Source: Nonomuraea sp. PA05
Lineage (GTDB): Bacteria > Actinomycetota > Actinomycetes > Streptosporangiales > Streptosporangiaceae
Assembly (NCBI RefSeq): GCF_008086045.1
Contig: NZ_VSEY01000032.1
Location: forward strand, 103,770 to 167,769
Direction of reading: 5' to 3'
Length of the DNA stretch: 64,000 bases
Position numbers and translations under genes: made by a program. The notes beneath the pieces were generated by a model. That model was not told the origin of the DNA, made no database searches, and was given only the letters and a program-made list of their open reading frames with translations. This document shows positions 24,949-33,971 of the stretch, in pieces (position 1 is the stretch's first letter; every line of letters begins with the position of its first letter).

Positions 24949-25580
24949 CGACCGTGCTCGGAGTTGCGGTGCAACCGGCGCAACATGAGAGCGAAGGTGA
25001 GCCGCAGGCGGCCGGGCTGCTCGCGCAGGGACCAGCCGAGCAGCCGCTCGGCCTGGGCCATCCGCTCGTGCAGGGTGGAGTGGTGCACCCGCAACGACGC
25101 GGCGGCCGTGCGCAGGCCGGCCCCGCCGGCCAGCATGTCCAGGGTCGCCGGCATCCACGGGGCCGCCGCCGCCGTCCGCTCCACCGCGGCGAGGTCGGGC
25201 CCCGCCCCGAGCCCGGCGTCCACCGCGGCCGTCAGCATGATCAGGCCGCCGAGGTCCTCGGCGTGGACGACCCGCGGTCCCGGATCGGCGGGGGTGCCGT
25301 CGGCGGTGAAACGCGCCGCCGCCCGCGCGGCGGCGACCGTCTGCGGCAGCTCGAGCAGGGGTACGGCGGGACCGACGCCGGCCCGCGGGCCGTCCGGCGG
25401 CGTTTCCGTGTTAGCCGCGATGACCTGCAGCGCTTCCGTGTTAGCCGCGATGACCTGCAGCGAGCCGTCGAATCCGGCGATCACCCGCGCGGGCGCCGAC
25501 CGGGTCAGACCCAGCGACTTCGCGGCGTGACAGCGGTCCTCGACCGGCGCTGAGGCGTCCAGCAGCACCTCCACCAGTTC
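24945..25580 (-). pseudogene. Truncated PucR-type regulator (C-terminal part)
   Basis: The minus frame ending at the TAG at 24945 encodes a PucR/CdaR C-terminus: VVHAEDLGGLIMLTAAVD and the HTH_30 segment SLRVHHSTLHERMAQAERLLG. Upstream, DDGELVEVLLDASAPVEDRC and HAAKSLGL still fit the family, but the match stops near 25580 where a plus-strand CocE fragment begins. There is no credible start codon with a ribosome site and the N-terminal two-thirds are gone. An in-frame 10-residue duplication (LQVIAANTEA) sits at 25401-25460. Its stop overlaps the esterase stop (convergent, CTAG). It could still be expressed as a small DNA-binding fragment. Confidence 0.7.
25401..25460. repeat. 30-base tandem duplication
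   Basis: Two consecutive 30-base units differing at one position (25401-25430 and 25431-25460), each ending TAGCCGCGATGACCTGCAG. It adds ten residues in frame to the PucR remnant. Confidence 0.9.
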
Positions 25581-26478
25581 GCCGTCGTCGTGCAGGACAC
25601 GCGCGGCCGATACGCCTCCGAAGGCGACTTCGCGCCGTTCACGCACGAGGCCGCCGACGGCGCCGACACCATCGCCTGGCTGCTGGAGCAGGATTTCTGC
25701 GACGGCCAGGTGTTCGTGTACGGCGCCTCCTACATCGGCGCCACCCAGTTGCTGGCCGCCTCCGCCGCGCCGGAGGGCCTGCGCGCCATCGCACCCCATA
25801 CGAGAGCTGGACCTACCGCGGCGGAGCGCTGCAACTCGGGTTCGTCCTGCTGTGGATCATCGAGTCGCTGGCGGGGGCCCGGCCGGCGAGCAGGCGACGC
25901 TCACCTACCGGTCCGACCCGGCGAACCCGGTGCCGACCACCGGCGGGGTGACGTTCCTGCCCGGGCTGCTCGTCGCCCGCAACTCCGGGCCCAAGGACCA
26001 GGCCGCGATCGAGGCCCGCGACGACGTGCTCGTGCTCACCTCGCCGCCGCTGGAGACCGGCCTGACCATCGCGGGCGAGGTGGTCCTGCACCTGGAGGCG
26101 GCATCCTCGGCCGAGGACTGCGACTGGACGGCCCGGCTCACCGAGGTCGACCCGGCAGGCCGATCGGCCGGGCTGGTCGACGGCATCCTGCGAGCGCGCT
26201 ACCGGCACGGCGGCGACGCCGTCGCACTCGTACCCGGGCGGCGGGAGTCCTACTGGCTGCCGCTGGGCTCGATCGCGCACGTGGTGCCGGCAGGGCATCG
26301 GCTCCGCCTGCAGATCGCCTCGTCCAACCATCCCCGCTTCGATCGCAACCCGCAGACGATGGCCGACCCCGCCGGGGTGACCGGCGACGACTTCGCCGTC
26401 GCCGACCAGACCGTCTTCGTCGGCGCCGGCGGCACGCACCTCGTGATCCCGATCGCCCCCGGCCTGCCGGAGGGTTAG
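25576..26478 (+). pseudogene. Broken CocE/NonD-type X-Pro dipeptidyl-peptidase-like hydrolase
   Basis: Three pieces of one gene in order. (A) ~25576-25798: AVVVQDTRGRYASEGDFAPF and GQVFVYGASYIGATQLLAA with the nucleophile motif GASYIG. (B) in another frame, 25809-25875: ESWTYRGGALQLGFVLLWII. (C) 25870-26478: the beta-sandwich PepX_C domain, GGVTFLPGLLVARNSGP to GTHLVIPIAPGLPEG. The N-terminus, a short stretch between A and B, and the region between B and C holding the remaining catalytic residues are missing. The breaks fit deletions. Confidence 0.8.
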
Positions 26479-26515
26479 GCGTGGACGCGATCACCGAGGG
26501 GCGATCCGACGTGCG

Positions 26516-27376
26516 TCACCGTCCGCCGTCGAACAGGGCCAGGAGCCCCGGCGCCGGATCCGCTACGTTGGTCATGTTCGCCACCACGACGACGAACATG
26601 ATGAGCGACGACATCGCCGAAAGAACGCCGTACGACTTCAGCACGCGTCTGGTCCGCCTGTCGGACGACCCGGTTCTGGCGGACCTCGTCCACAACACGA
26701 CGCTCAGGCCGGTGAACGCGACCGCCACGACGAAACCGATCACGACCAGCGTCACGTGGTACAGCGCATAGTCGCTGATCATCACCTCGAGGGCGGCCGG
26801 GGTCCGGCGACCCGCTCCTACGGGCTCGGCCAGTTGCTGCCTGACTTGGCCGATCGTATCGGCGAGCGCTGTGTCGGCGGCGCCGACCGGCAGCAGCGAC
26901 ATCAGCGAGGCGAAGGGCGCCACCGCGCCCTGCACGTTGGCCACCACCACCAGCAGTGAGAACAGTGCGGGCATCGTGACGAGAACGCCGGCCGACGCGA
27001 GGGCGGCCCTCCTGCCCGCCCTCGCGTCGGCCCTCAGGAACGCCTTCCAGAGGAGAACGCCGAGCGCGACGAGCACGATCAGCAAGATCGCAGCGATCAC
27101 GGCCTTGGCCACGTGGTAACGGGACCAGTAATCGACGACCCTCGCCAAGCTCGGGGAGAGATCCCGGTCGCCGGACCTCCAGTACTCGGCGAACGCCTTG
27201 CCGAGCGTCTCGACAAGGCTGCGCTGATCGGCGAAACCGCCGTCCTGCCTGCTCGCGGCCAGCGTGCCAGGGGCGACCACGAAGGCCGCGGCGAGGACCA
27301 CGGCGAGGGCGGTGAGCACCGTGAGTGCGCGAGCGGGGATGCCGGCGGATCGCGACGGGGCTGCGGGAGTGCGCAA
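26516..27376 (-). CDS. Membrane protein of unknown function with internal duplication
   Basis: 286 residues; TTG start at 27376 with a strong GGAGGAG six bases before it. An N-terminal signal/anchor segment (ALTVLTALAVVLAAAFVV) is followed by four membrane helices arranged as two repeats: DYWSRYHVAKAVIAAIL...LVVVANVQGAVAP and DYALYHVTLVVIGFVVA...VVVVANMTNVADP. Each repeat is (D-Y-x-x-YHV)-TM-(W/LW-K/T-R loop)-TM-VVVAN. I do not recognise a characterised family. It stands alone, convergent with the CocE remnant. Confidence 0.75.
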   Translation of the reverse strand: MRTPAAPSRSAGIPARALTVLTALAVVLAAAFVVAPGTLAASRQDGGFADQRSLVETLGKAFAEYWRSGDRDLSPSLARVVDYWSRYHVAKAVIAAILLIVLVALGVLLWKAFLRADARAGRRAALASAGVLVTMPALFSLLVVVANVQGAVAPFASLMSLLPVGAADTALADTIGQVRQQLAEPVGAGRRTPAALEVMISDYALYHVTLVVIGFVVAVAFTGLSVVLWTRSARTGSSDRRTRRVLKSYGVLSAMSSLIMFVVVVANMTNVADPAPGLLALFDGGR

Positions 27377-27747
27377 GGAGACTCCTCCGGCTCGATCGAA
27401 TGTGTATCAGCTCTGACCTGCGGGTTCGCCGGCGTCCATGACGGGCGGCAACGCCAGGACTCTTCTCACACCTGTAGTTCGGCGGCGGGATGCGGCTGGA
27501 TGGCGCAGGTCCAGACGTTCCCCAGCAGGCTGGCGCTCGCCCGCCTGACCACCGCCACGCGCCCCTGAGCCCGATGCCCGCGCTGATCGCGAATCAGAGG
27601 AACGCCCCCGGCACCGACGCATCGACCGCGTACGCGCCGCTCCCGAGCCCTGACCGCCCCACGCGGTGCCGGGCGACGAGGACGAACGAAGCCGAGCCTT
27701 GACCTCAGCACCCATGTCCCCCGCTGGGCCGCGCGCATGGCACAGTC
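27377..27747. other. 371-base gap, nothing clear
   Basis: Divergent promoter region between the membrane protein and the kinase. No convincing gene, repeat or operator was seen. Confidence 0.35.
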
Positions 27748-28674
27748 GTGAACATGCCCCTGGACGAGCTGCCGGAATGGTTGCCGGCTTGGTGTCTGGA
27801 CCAGCTGGGCGGCGAACCCGCCGGCGTGTTGTTCCGGTCGCGACAGGTCTCGGTGGTGTTCGGCCTGCGGTTGGCCGATGGCCGGGACGTGGTCGTCAAG
27901 GCGCGTGCCGACGACGGCCGGGCGGCGTCGTGTGTCGCGGCGCAGGCCCGGCTGGCCGAGCGCGGGTTTCCCTGTGCCCGGCCGCTGACGCCGGTGGTCG
28001 GTGTCGGTGCGCTGGCCGTGCACGCTGAGGAATGCCGGCCCGGCGGTGAGGTGCTGCACGGGGACTCGCCGGACATCGCCGTGCGGTGCGCGGAGGCGTT
28101 CGCTCGCCTGATGGCCGAACTCGCCGGCCTGGTCGTCGCGCCGCCCCTGCCGAATCCGCCCTGGGTGCGCTGGGACGGGACCGGTTCCGGGACGTGGCCG
28201 GCGATCGACTTCCTCGACGGCCTGGACCAGAGTGTCGTGTCCGAGCACATCGCCGAGGCGGCCGAGCGGGCCCGGCGGCGACTGCTGGCCGCCGGTCTGC
28301 CGCGCGTGCTCGGACATGCCGACTTCGAGGCGCAGAATCTGCGATGGCACGGCCGGCGGCTGTGGGCGGTGCACGACTGGGACAGCCTGGCGTGGCAGCC
28401 GGAGGCGGCACTGGTGGGGGCGGCGAGCGGGTCGTTCGCCAGTGCCGGGCCGCCGACGCTGGCGCCGATCGAGAGCTCCGAGGCGTTCCTGGTGGCTTAC
28501 CAGGACTTTGGGCAGCGCGTGTTCACACCCGCCGAGCTGGAGATCGCGTGGGCGGCCGGCGTGTGGATGGCTGCCTACAACGCCCGGGAGATGGCCCTGT
28601 GCGGTGGTTCCCCGGCGGGCGGCGAAGCGCTGCGGGCGCAGGCAGCCGAACGCCTCCGCCGGGCGAACGTCTGA
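27748..28674 (+). CDS. Aminoglycoside-phosphotransferase-family kinase-like protein
   Basis: 308 residues from GTG at 27748 (an ATG two codons later is equally possible; no clear ribosome site). The fold is APH/choline-kinase-like: ATP-binding lysine in DVVVKAR, the catalytic-loop Brenner motif LGHADFEAQNLRW (H-x-D-x-x-x-x-N) and the metal-binding Asp in AVHDWDSLAW. All key residues are present. The small-molecule substrate is not readable; members phosphorylate antibiotics, sugars, amino acids or choline. A very strong terminator follows at 28678. Confidence 0.85.
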   Translation: MNMPLDELPEWLPAWCLDQLGGEPAGVLFRSRQVSVVFGLRLADGRDVVVKARADDGRAASCVAAQARLAERGFPCARPLTPVVGVGALAVHAEECRPGGEVLHGDSPDIAVRCAEAFARLMAELAGLVVAPPLPNPPWVRWDGTGSGTWPAIDFLDGLDQSVVSEHIAEAAERARRRLLAAGLPRVLGHADFEAQNLRWHGRRLWAVHDWDSLAWQPEAALVGAASGSFASAGPPTLAPIESSEAFLVAYQDFGQRVFTPAELEIAWAAGVWMAAYNAREMALCGGSPAGGEALRAQAAERLRRANV

Positions 28675-28677
28675 CCC

Positions 28678-28725
28678 CCGTCAGCCTGCCCTTGACACCT
28701 CGCTGCGTCAAGGGCAGGCTGACGG
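28678..28725. terminator. Long hairpin terminator after the kinase gene
   Basis: CCGTCAGCCTGCCCTTGAC (28678-28696) pairs perfectly over 19 bases with 28707-28725, with a ten-base loop. Only a few bases separate the left arm from the kinase stop. Confidence 0.85.
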
Positions 28726-28762
28726 GCCTGACACGTCAAGGACGGGCTGACAGGCCCGACAC
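28707..28762. repeat. 28-base imperfect direct repeat including the terminator arm
   Basis: 28707-28734 and 28735-28762 agree at 24 of 28 positions (GTCAAGG..GGGCTGAC..). The first copy supplies the right arm of the terminator; the second runs up to the ribosome site of the next gene and could pair with the left arm as an alternative. Confidence 0.8.
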
Positions 28763-28777
28763 GAAGGAGACCCGCCC

Positions 28778-30076
28778 ATGGATCTCGAACGATGCCCGGA
28801 CGGCCAGGCCATCGAGGTCGCCCGCGGCCTCGCCACGGGCTACACCGAGGAGGAGTACCTGCTGCGCGGCACGGCCGCCTCGTACGCCGACGAAGTGGCC
28901 CCGTACGTGACCCGAATCCTGGTACGCAGACCCGAACACTTCAGCGGCACCGTGGTGGTGGAGTGGTTCAACGTCTCCTCGTTCATGGACGCCGGCGTGG
29001 AATGGCAGTACGTCCACGACGAGCTGTTACGGAGCGGCACGGTCTGGGCCGGGGTGTCGGCCCAGTGCCTGGGGGTCACCGGCAGCGTGCATCCCGTGGA
29101 CGGCCCTGCCCCGGGCGGGCTCAAGGCGTCGAACCCGGAACGGTACGGGATGCTCGACCACCCCGGCGACGACTTCTCCTACGACATCTTCTCCCAGGCC
29201 GGGACGGCCGTCCGCGAGCTGTTCCCCGGCGCGCGGCTCATCGCGGCCGGGATGTCGCTGGGCGCCTACATGCTGACCACCTACATCAACGAGGTCGACC
29301 CGATCGCCCAGGTCTACGACGGGTTCCTGCCGCACTGCCGCATCGGCATCGCCCCGGCCCTCGTGCCGTCGCGGCGGCCGGCGGCGTCAGGTCTCGACGG
29401 GACGCCGGTGCCCTTCCGCGCCGACCCGCGGGTGCCGGTGCTCGCCCTGGTGACGGAGACCGATGTGATCACGGCCGGGTACGCGGGGGCCAGGCGGCCC
29501 GACGGGCCCAACCTGCGCGTGTGGGAGCTCGCCGGGGCCTCGCACGCCGACACCTACCTCAACACCACCGGCCGTCTCGACCTCACCCACGCCACCCCCG
29601 CGGAGCTGGCCGCCGCGCTGGCCCCGACCACCCGCGTGATCGGCATGGACCTGCGGCACCTGGCCAACTCCGGCCCTCAGCACCACTACGTCGCCAAGGC
29701 CGCGATCCGGCGGCTCGACCAGTGGGTGCGCGAGGACGTCGCGCCGCCGCAAGCTCCTCCGCTGGCCACCGTGCCCGGCCCCGCGCTGGAACGGGACGAC
29801 CACGGCAACGCGCTCGGCGGGGTCCGCACGCCCTGGATGGAGGTTCCCACCGCCGTACTGACCGGAATCAGCCCGGACGGCGGCGTCCTGGGCAGGCTCT
29901 TCGGCCTGACCGTCCCGTTCTCCCCGGCCATCCTGGACGGCCTGTACGGCGACGGCTACCTGCCCGCCTTCGAGGCCGCCACCGACGACGCCGTCGCCGA
30001 GGGGTTCCTCCTCGCGGACGACGCGCCCCAGATCAAGGCCCTGGCCGCCGCCTCCATGGAGGCCGGGATGCCCTGA
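28778..30076 (+). CDS. Alpha/beta hydrolase domain protein (Abhydrolase_10 type), cytoplasmic
   Basis: 432 residues; ATG at 28778 after GAAGGAG. Same family as the secreted protein at 1731-3119: TGYTEEEYLLRGTAASY, RRPEHFSGTVVVEWFNVSS, WAGVSAQ, nucleophile elbow GMSLGAYM and ELAGASHADTYL with the likely His. The proteins share order and motifs end to end, but this one has no signal peptide and differs substantially in sequence, so the pair is ancient or separately acquired. Function unknown; esterase or lipase-like activity expected. Confidence 0.82.
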   Translation: MDLERCPDGQAIEVARGLATGYTEEEYLLRGTAASYADEVAPYVTRILVRRPEHFSGTVVVEWFNVSSFMDAGVEWQYVHDELLRSGTVWAGVSAQCLGVTGSVHPVDGPAPGGLKASNPERYGMLDHPGDDFSYDIFSQAGTAVRELFPGARLIAAGMSLGAYMLTTYINEVDPIAQVYDGFLPHCRIGIAPALVPSRRPAASGLDGTPVPFRADPRVPVLALVTETDVITAGYAGARRPDGPNLRVWELAGASHADTYLNTTGRLDLTHATPAELAAALAPTTRVIGMDLRHLANSGPQHHYVAKAAIRRLDQWVREDVAPPQAPPLATVPGPALERDDHGNALGGVRTPWMEVPTAVLTGISPDGGVLGRLFGLTVPFSPAILDGLYGDGYLPAFEAATDDAVAEGFLLADDAPQIKALAAASMEAGMP

Positions 30077-30200
30077 GTCCGGATCCGGCTGGGGTGTCGC
30101 CTCGTGACGAAAAGGGTCCAAAGGGTGTCGAGCCCGGCGTTGTGGATCACACTGATCGCATGATCGACATCTGCTCACCGGCTCGGAGGTCGCTCGCCCC

Positions 30201-33200
30201 ATGACCCGTTCCCGCCCCGCCACCGCCTTACCCTGGCCCCTGGCAGCCATCGCCGCAGTGCTCGCGCTGCTCGCCACGTCCCTCGTCCCCATGCCCGCCG
30301 CCGCGGACGCCGGCGCGGAATCGCCCGCCGCAGCCGCCGGCGCGGAGTCGCCCGCCGCGCAGGCGCTCGAACGGCTGATCGGGGCGTCGCGGGCCCAGCA
30401 GGTCACCCTGCGCACGATCGACAGGGGCACGGGCCCGGACCGGTTCGAGGTGTCGGCGGAGGGCGGCGGGCTCGTGGTCGCCGGCACGACGCCCGCCGTT
30501 CAGCTCACCGGCTTCGGCTACTACCTGCGCCACGTGGCGCACGCCGACGTCTCCATCAACGGCTCCCAGACGAACCTGCCGGAGCGGCTTCCGCTCCCCG
30601 GGGCGCCCATCGCCGAGGACTCCTCGGTGGAGCACCGCTTCGCGCTCAACGACACCAACCAGGGCTACGCGGGACCGTACCTGAGCTGGGAGGAGTGGCA
30701 GCGGCGGATCGACGTCCTGGCGCTGCACGGCATCAACGAGGTGCTCGTGTACGAGGGCCAGGAGGCCGTCTATCAGCGCACCTTCACCCAGTTCGGCTAT
30801 TCGGCGCAGGAGATGCGCGCGTGGATCCCGCAGCCGGGCCACCAGGCGTGGTGGCTGCTGCAGAACATGTGCTGCACCGACGGCCCCATCTCCCAGCAGC
30901 TCATCGACCGGCGGGTCGAGCTCGGCCGCAAGATGACCGACCGGCTGCGCGAACTCGGGATGACCCCGGTGCTGCCCGGCTACTTCGGCACCGTGCCGGC
31001 CGACTTCAAGTCCCGCAACCCCACGGCCAACACGGTCGCGCAGGGCACCTGGAACCGGCTGCCGCGCCCCCACTGGCTCGACCCGACGAACGCCCTGTTC
31101 ACCCGCGTCGCGGCCCGCTTCTACCAGGTGCAGAACGAGCTGTTCGGCGCGAGCACCATGTACAAGATGGACCTGCTGCACGAGGGCGGCACGGCGGGCA
31201 CGGTCGACGTCGCGCGCGCCTCGCAGGCGGTGCAGCGGGCGCTGAACACCGCCCACCCCAAGGCGCTGTGGACGATCCTGGGCTGGCAGAAGAACCCGCT
31301 TCCCGCGACGCTGCAGGCCATCGACCGCAGCAAGATGTTCATCGTGGACGGCATCAGCGAGGAGCCCGGCATCACCGACAGGGACAAGGACTTCCTCGGC
31401 ACCGGCTACGCGTTCGGCACGATTTGGAACTTCGGCGGCCACTTCAACCTCGGCGCCCGGCTGACGGTCTGGAACGAGAAGTTCCACGCCTGGCGCGCCA
31501 AGCCCGGCACGGCGATGAACGGCATCGCGCTGATGCCCGAGGCCATCGACAACAACCCCGCCGCCGTCGCCTTCTTCGCCGACCTGCCCTGGCAGGACGG
31601 CCCGGCCGACCTGCCCGCCTGGTTCGACGGCTACGCCACCGCCCGGTACGGGGGCGACGACGCGCACGCGAAGGCGGCCTGGCGCATCCTGCTCGACACC
31701 GTCTACACCTGGCCCGCCGCCGCCGACAGCCGGCACGTGACCGGCCTGTACGACGACGAGCCCGGCCTGTCGAACACCGGCTACCCGCTGCCGTACGACA
31801 TCGCCGCCTTCGACCGGGCGCTCGACGAACTGCTGCGGGTCGGCGAGGGGCTGCGCCATTCCGGCGCCTACCGCTACGACCTGGTCGACGTCGCCAGGCA
31901 GGTGCTGGCCAACCACAGCCGGCTGCTGCTGCCCAAGATCCGCGCCGCCTACCGCAGCCGGGACCTCGACCGTTTCGAGACCCTCACCGCCCAGTGGCTG
32001 GACTGGACACGCCGGCTGGACCGGCTGCTCGGCACCGACGAGAACTTCCTGCTCGGTGCCTGGCAGGCCGAGGCCCGCAGGCAGGCCGCCACCCCGGCCG
32101 AGGCGGCGACCCTGGACTACAACCTGAAGTCGCTGGTCACGCTCTGGGCCACCGGCACCGATCTGCAGGACTACGCCCGCCGGGAGATGCACGGCCTGGT
32201 GGGGCAGTACTACGCCAAGCGATGGGAACTGTTCTTCGCGAGCCTGGCGACCGCGCTGCGCGCAGGCAAGGAGTACCCCGCGCCGATCGACTGGCAGGCC
32301 GTCGCCCAGGACTGGGCCAGGGCCGGCACCGACCTGGCCGCCGAGCCGAGCGGCGACGCCTACGCCGAGGCCGGCCAGGTGGCCGCGCTGCCGTACGGCT
32401 CGGTGAGCGTCGGCGCCGACCGCAGGGGCGTCAAGCCGGGCGGCACGGTGCGCGTCACCGCCGCCTTCACCAACGGCAACACGCTGCGTCCCGCCGGGCA
32501 GGTCGCGCTCCGGCTCGACGCCCCGGACGGCTACCAGGTGCAGCCGGCCTCCCCGACCGGCGCCGATCAGGTGGCGGCCGGCGAGACGTTCACCGCGTCC
32601 TGGACGGTGACCGTCCCCGCCGGCGCCACCCCCGGCCAGACCCCGGCGCTGACCGCCACCGTCACCTGGGGGCCGGACGCCCTCCCGGAGAAGGCCGTGA
32701 CGCACCTGCTGATCGGCGGCGCCGCCCCCGCCTCGTACCGGACCATGGCCAGCGCACCGGCCGAGTTCGCCCCCGTCGGCGGCGGGGTCGCGATCGCCGC
32801 GGGCGGCGCGGACCTGTGGCGGGCGACCAACGAGCTCGCCACCGCCTACCGCAAGGACGCCCTGGCCGCGGGCCGGCAGCTCACGAGCATCGTGCAGCGG
32901 CAGGACGGCGCGGCCGACTGGACCCGATCCGGGCTGGTGGTGAGCAATGACCTGGCCGCCACCGGGTCCGCCGGCTACGCGAACATCGCCGTCACCCCCG
33001 GCCGCGGCTGCGTCTTCGGCTGGGACTCCAACAGCGACGGGCAGCTCGACTCCTATCGCGAGACGGGCGGGTTCGCGCCGCCCGTATGGGTTCGCATCGG
33101 CAAGTCCGGCGACCGGCTCACCGGCTCCTGCAGCACCGACGGCAAGAACTGGTCGGTGGTGGGGTCCGCGCGCGTCCCCGGAGCGGAGGCCACCCTCGAC

Positions 33201-33719
33201 GCCGGCCTCTTCGTCAGCGCCGCCAACCGTCACACCGGCCAGGAGGCGATCGCGGTGCTGACCGACCCCGTGGCGGCCCCCTCCACCGCGCGCGACAGCG
33301 CCGCGGACACCCTGCGCAGCCTGAACAAGCCGGTCAAGGCGCTGAGCTGGGAGACCAACCGCGGCCCTGAGCACGCCAACGACGGCAACCGGGCCAACTC
33401 CCCGTACTTCGCCGGCCAGATGGACTGGGGCAGCACCTGGTGGCAGGTGGACCTCGGGGCGGTCAACGACCTCTCCCGGGTCAACGTGCGCACCTACGTC
33501 GCGGGGGAGCGGTACTACGAGTACCGGCTGGAGGGCAGCCTGAACGGCACCACCTGGTACACCATCGGCGGCCGGCGGGGTCCCCAGCCCGCCGCCGACG
33601 CGGGCGACACGATGACCACGGAGGCCGCCGCCCGCTACGTGCGGGTGATGGGCACTCATAACAGCGCCAACCTGTCGTTCCACCTGTCGGAGGTCAGCGT
33701 CTACGGCAAGCAGCGGTGA
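30201..33719 (+). CDS. Secreted GH89 alpha-N-acetylglucosaminidase-type enzyme with NEW3 and F5/8 type C domains
   Basis: 1172 residues. Signal peptide to about residue 36 (AAIAAVLALLATSLVPMPAAA). NAGLU N-terminal domain (residues ~45-145), TIM barrel from LSWEEWQRRIDVLALHGINE with GHQAWWLLQNMCC, KMDLLHEGG (candidate acid Glu) and NFGGHFNLG, then the all-helical NAGLU C-terminal domain to ~735. After that come an NPCBM-associated NEW3 sandwich (~740-840), a concanavalin-like segment, and a C-terminal F5/8 type C (CBM32) domain (NDGNRANSPYFAGQM...WWQVDLG...YVRVMGTHN). The family releases terminal alpha-GlcNAc from glycans, which in a soil bacterium suggests glycoprotein or mucin-type substrates. 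A hairpin follows at 33742. Confidence 0.9.
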   Translation: MTRSRPATALPWPLAAIAAVLALLATSLVPMPAAADAGAESPAAAAGAESPAAQALERLIGASRAQQVTLRTIDRGTGPDRFEVSAEGGGLVVAGTTPAVQLTGFGYYLRHVAHADVSINGSQTNLPERLPLPGAPIAEDSSVEHRFALNDTNQGYAGPYLSWEEWQRRIDVLALHGINEVLVYEGQEAVYQRTFTQFGYSAQEMRAWIPQPGHQAWWLLQNMCCTDGPISQQLIDRRVELGRKMTDRLRELGMTPVLPGYFGTVPADFKSRNPTANTVAQGTWNRLPRPHWLDPTNALFTRVAARFYQVQNELFGASTMYKMDLLHEGGTAGTVDVARASQAVQRALNTAHPKALWTILGWQKNPLPATLQAIDRSKMFIVDGISEEPGITDRDKDFLGTGYAFGTIWNFGGHFNLGARLTVWNEKFHAWRAKPGTAMNGIALMPEAIDNNPAAVAFFADLPWQDGPADLPAWFDGYATARYGGDDAHAKAAWRILLDTVYTWPAAADSRHVTGLYDDEPGLSNTGYPLPYDIAAFDRALDELLRVGEGLRHSGAYRYDLVDVARQVLANHSRLLLPKIRAAYRSRDLDRFETLTAQWLDWTRRLDRLLGTDENFLLGAWQAEARRQAATPAEAATLDYNLKSLVTLWATGTDLQDYARREMHGLVGQYYAKRWELFFASLATALRAGKEYPAPIDWQAVAQDWARAGTDLAAEPSGDAYAEAGQVAALPYGSVSVGADRRGVKPGGTVRVTAAFTNGNTLRPAGQVALRLDAPDGYQVQPASPTGADQVAAGETFTASWTVTVPAGATPGQTPALTATVTWGPDALPEKAVTHLLIGGAAPASYRTMASAPAEFAPVGGGVAIAAGGADLWRATNELATAYRKDALAAGRQLTSIVQRQDGAADWTRSGLVVSNDLAATGSAGYANIAVTPGRGCVFGWDSNSDGQLDSYRETGGFAPPVWVRIGKSGDRLTGSCSTDGKNWSVVGSARVPGAEATLDAGLFVSAANRHTGQEAIAVLTDPVAAPSTARDSAADTLRSLNKPVKALSWETNRGPEHANDGNRANSPYFAGQMDWGSTWWQVDLGAVNDLSRVNVRTYVAGERYYEYRLEGSLNGTTWYTIGGRRGPQPAADAGDTMTTEAAARYVRVMGTHNSANLSFHLSEVSVYGKQR

Positions 33720-33741
33720 CCCCGCGACGCACGAGGGACGA

Positions 33742-33766
33742 GCTTCTGAGCTAAATGATCAGAAGC
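33742..33766. terminator. Hairpin after GH89
   Basis: GCTTCTGA (33742-33749) and TCAGAAGC (33759-33766), eight-base stem with a nine-base AT-rich loop, 23 bases after the GH89 stop. Confidence 0.5.
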
Positions 33767-33971
33767 ATGGGTCGCTGATGGGCGCGGGCGACAATCCGAT
33801 CATCGAAGGGTGAACGAGGAGGCGCTGGACGGGCCCTCGTCCGAGCGTCCTCCTGCTCGGCATGGGCGAGGCGCTGATGCGGATGGTGCACGGATCGGTC
33901 ACGGTGTGCTTGAGCGCCGGGAACATCGCCGAGTGAGACAACACCCCCCACCCACCCCTTTGAGAGGGTTC

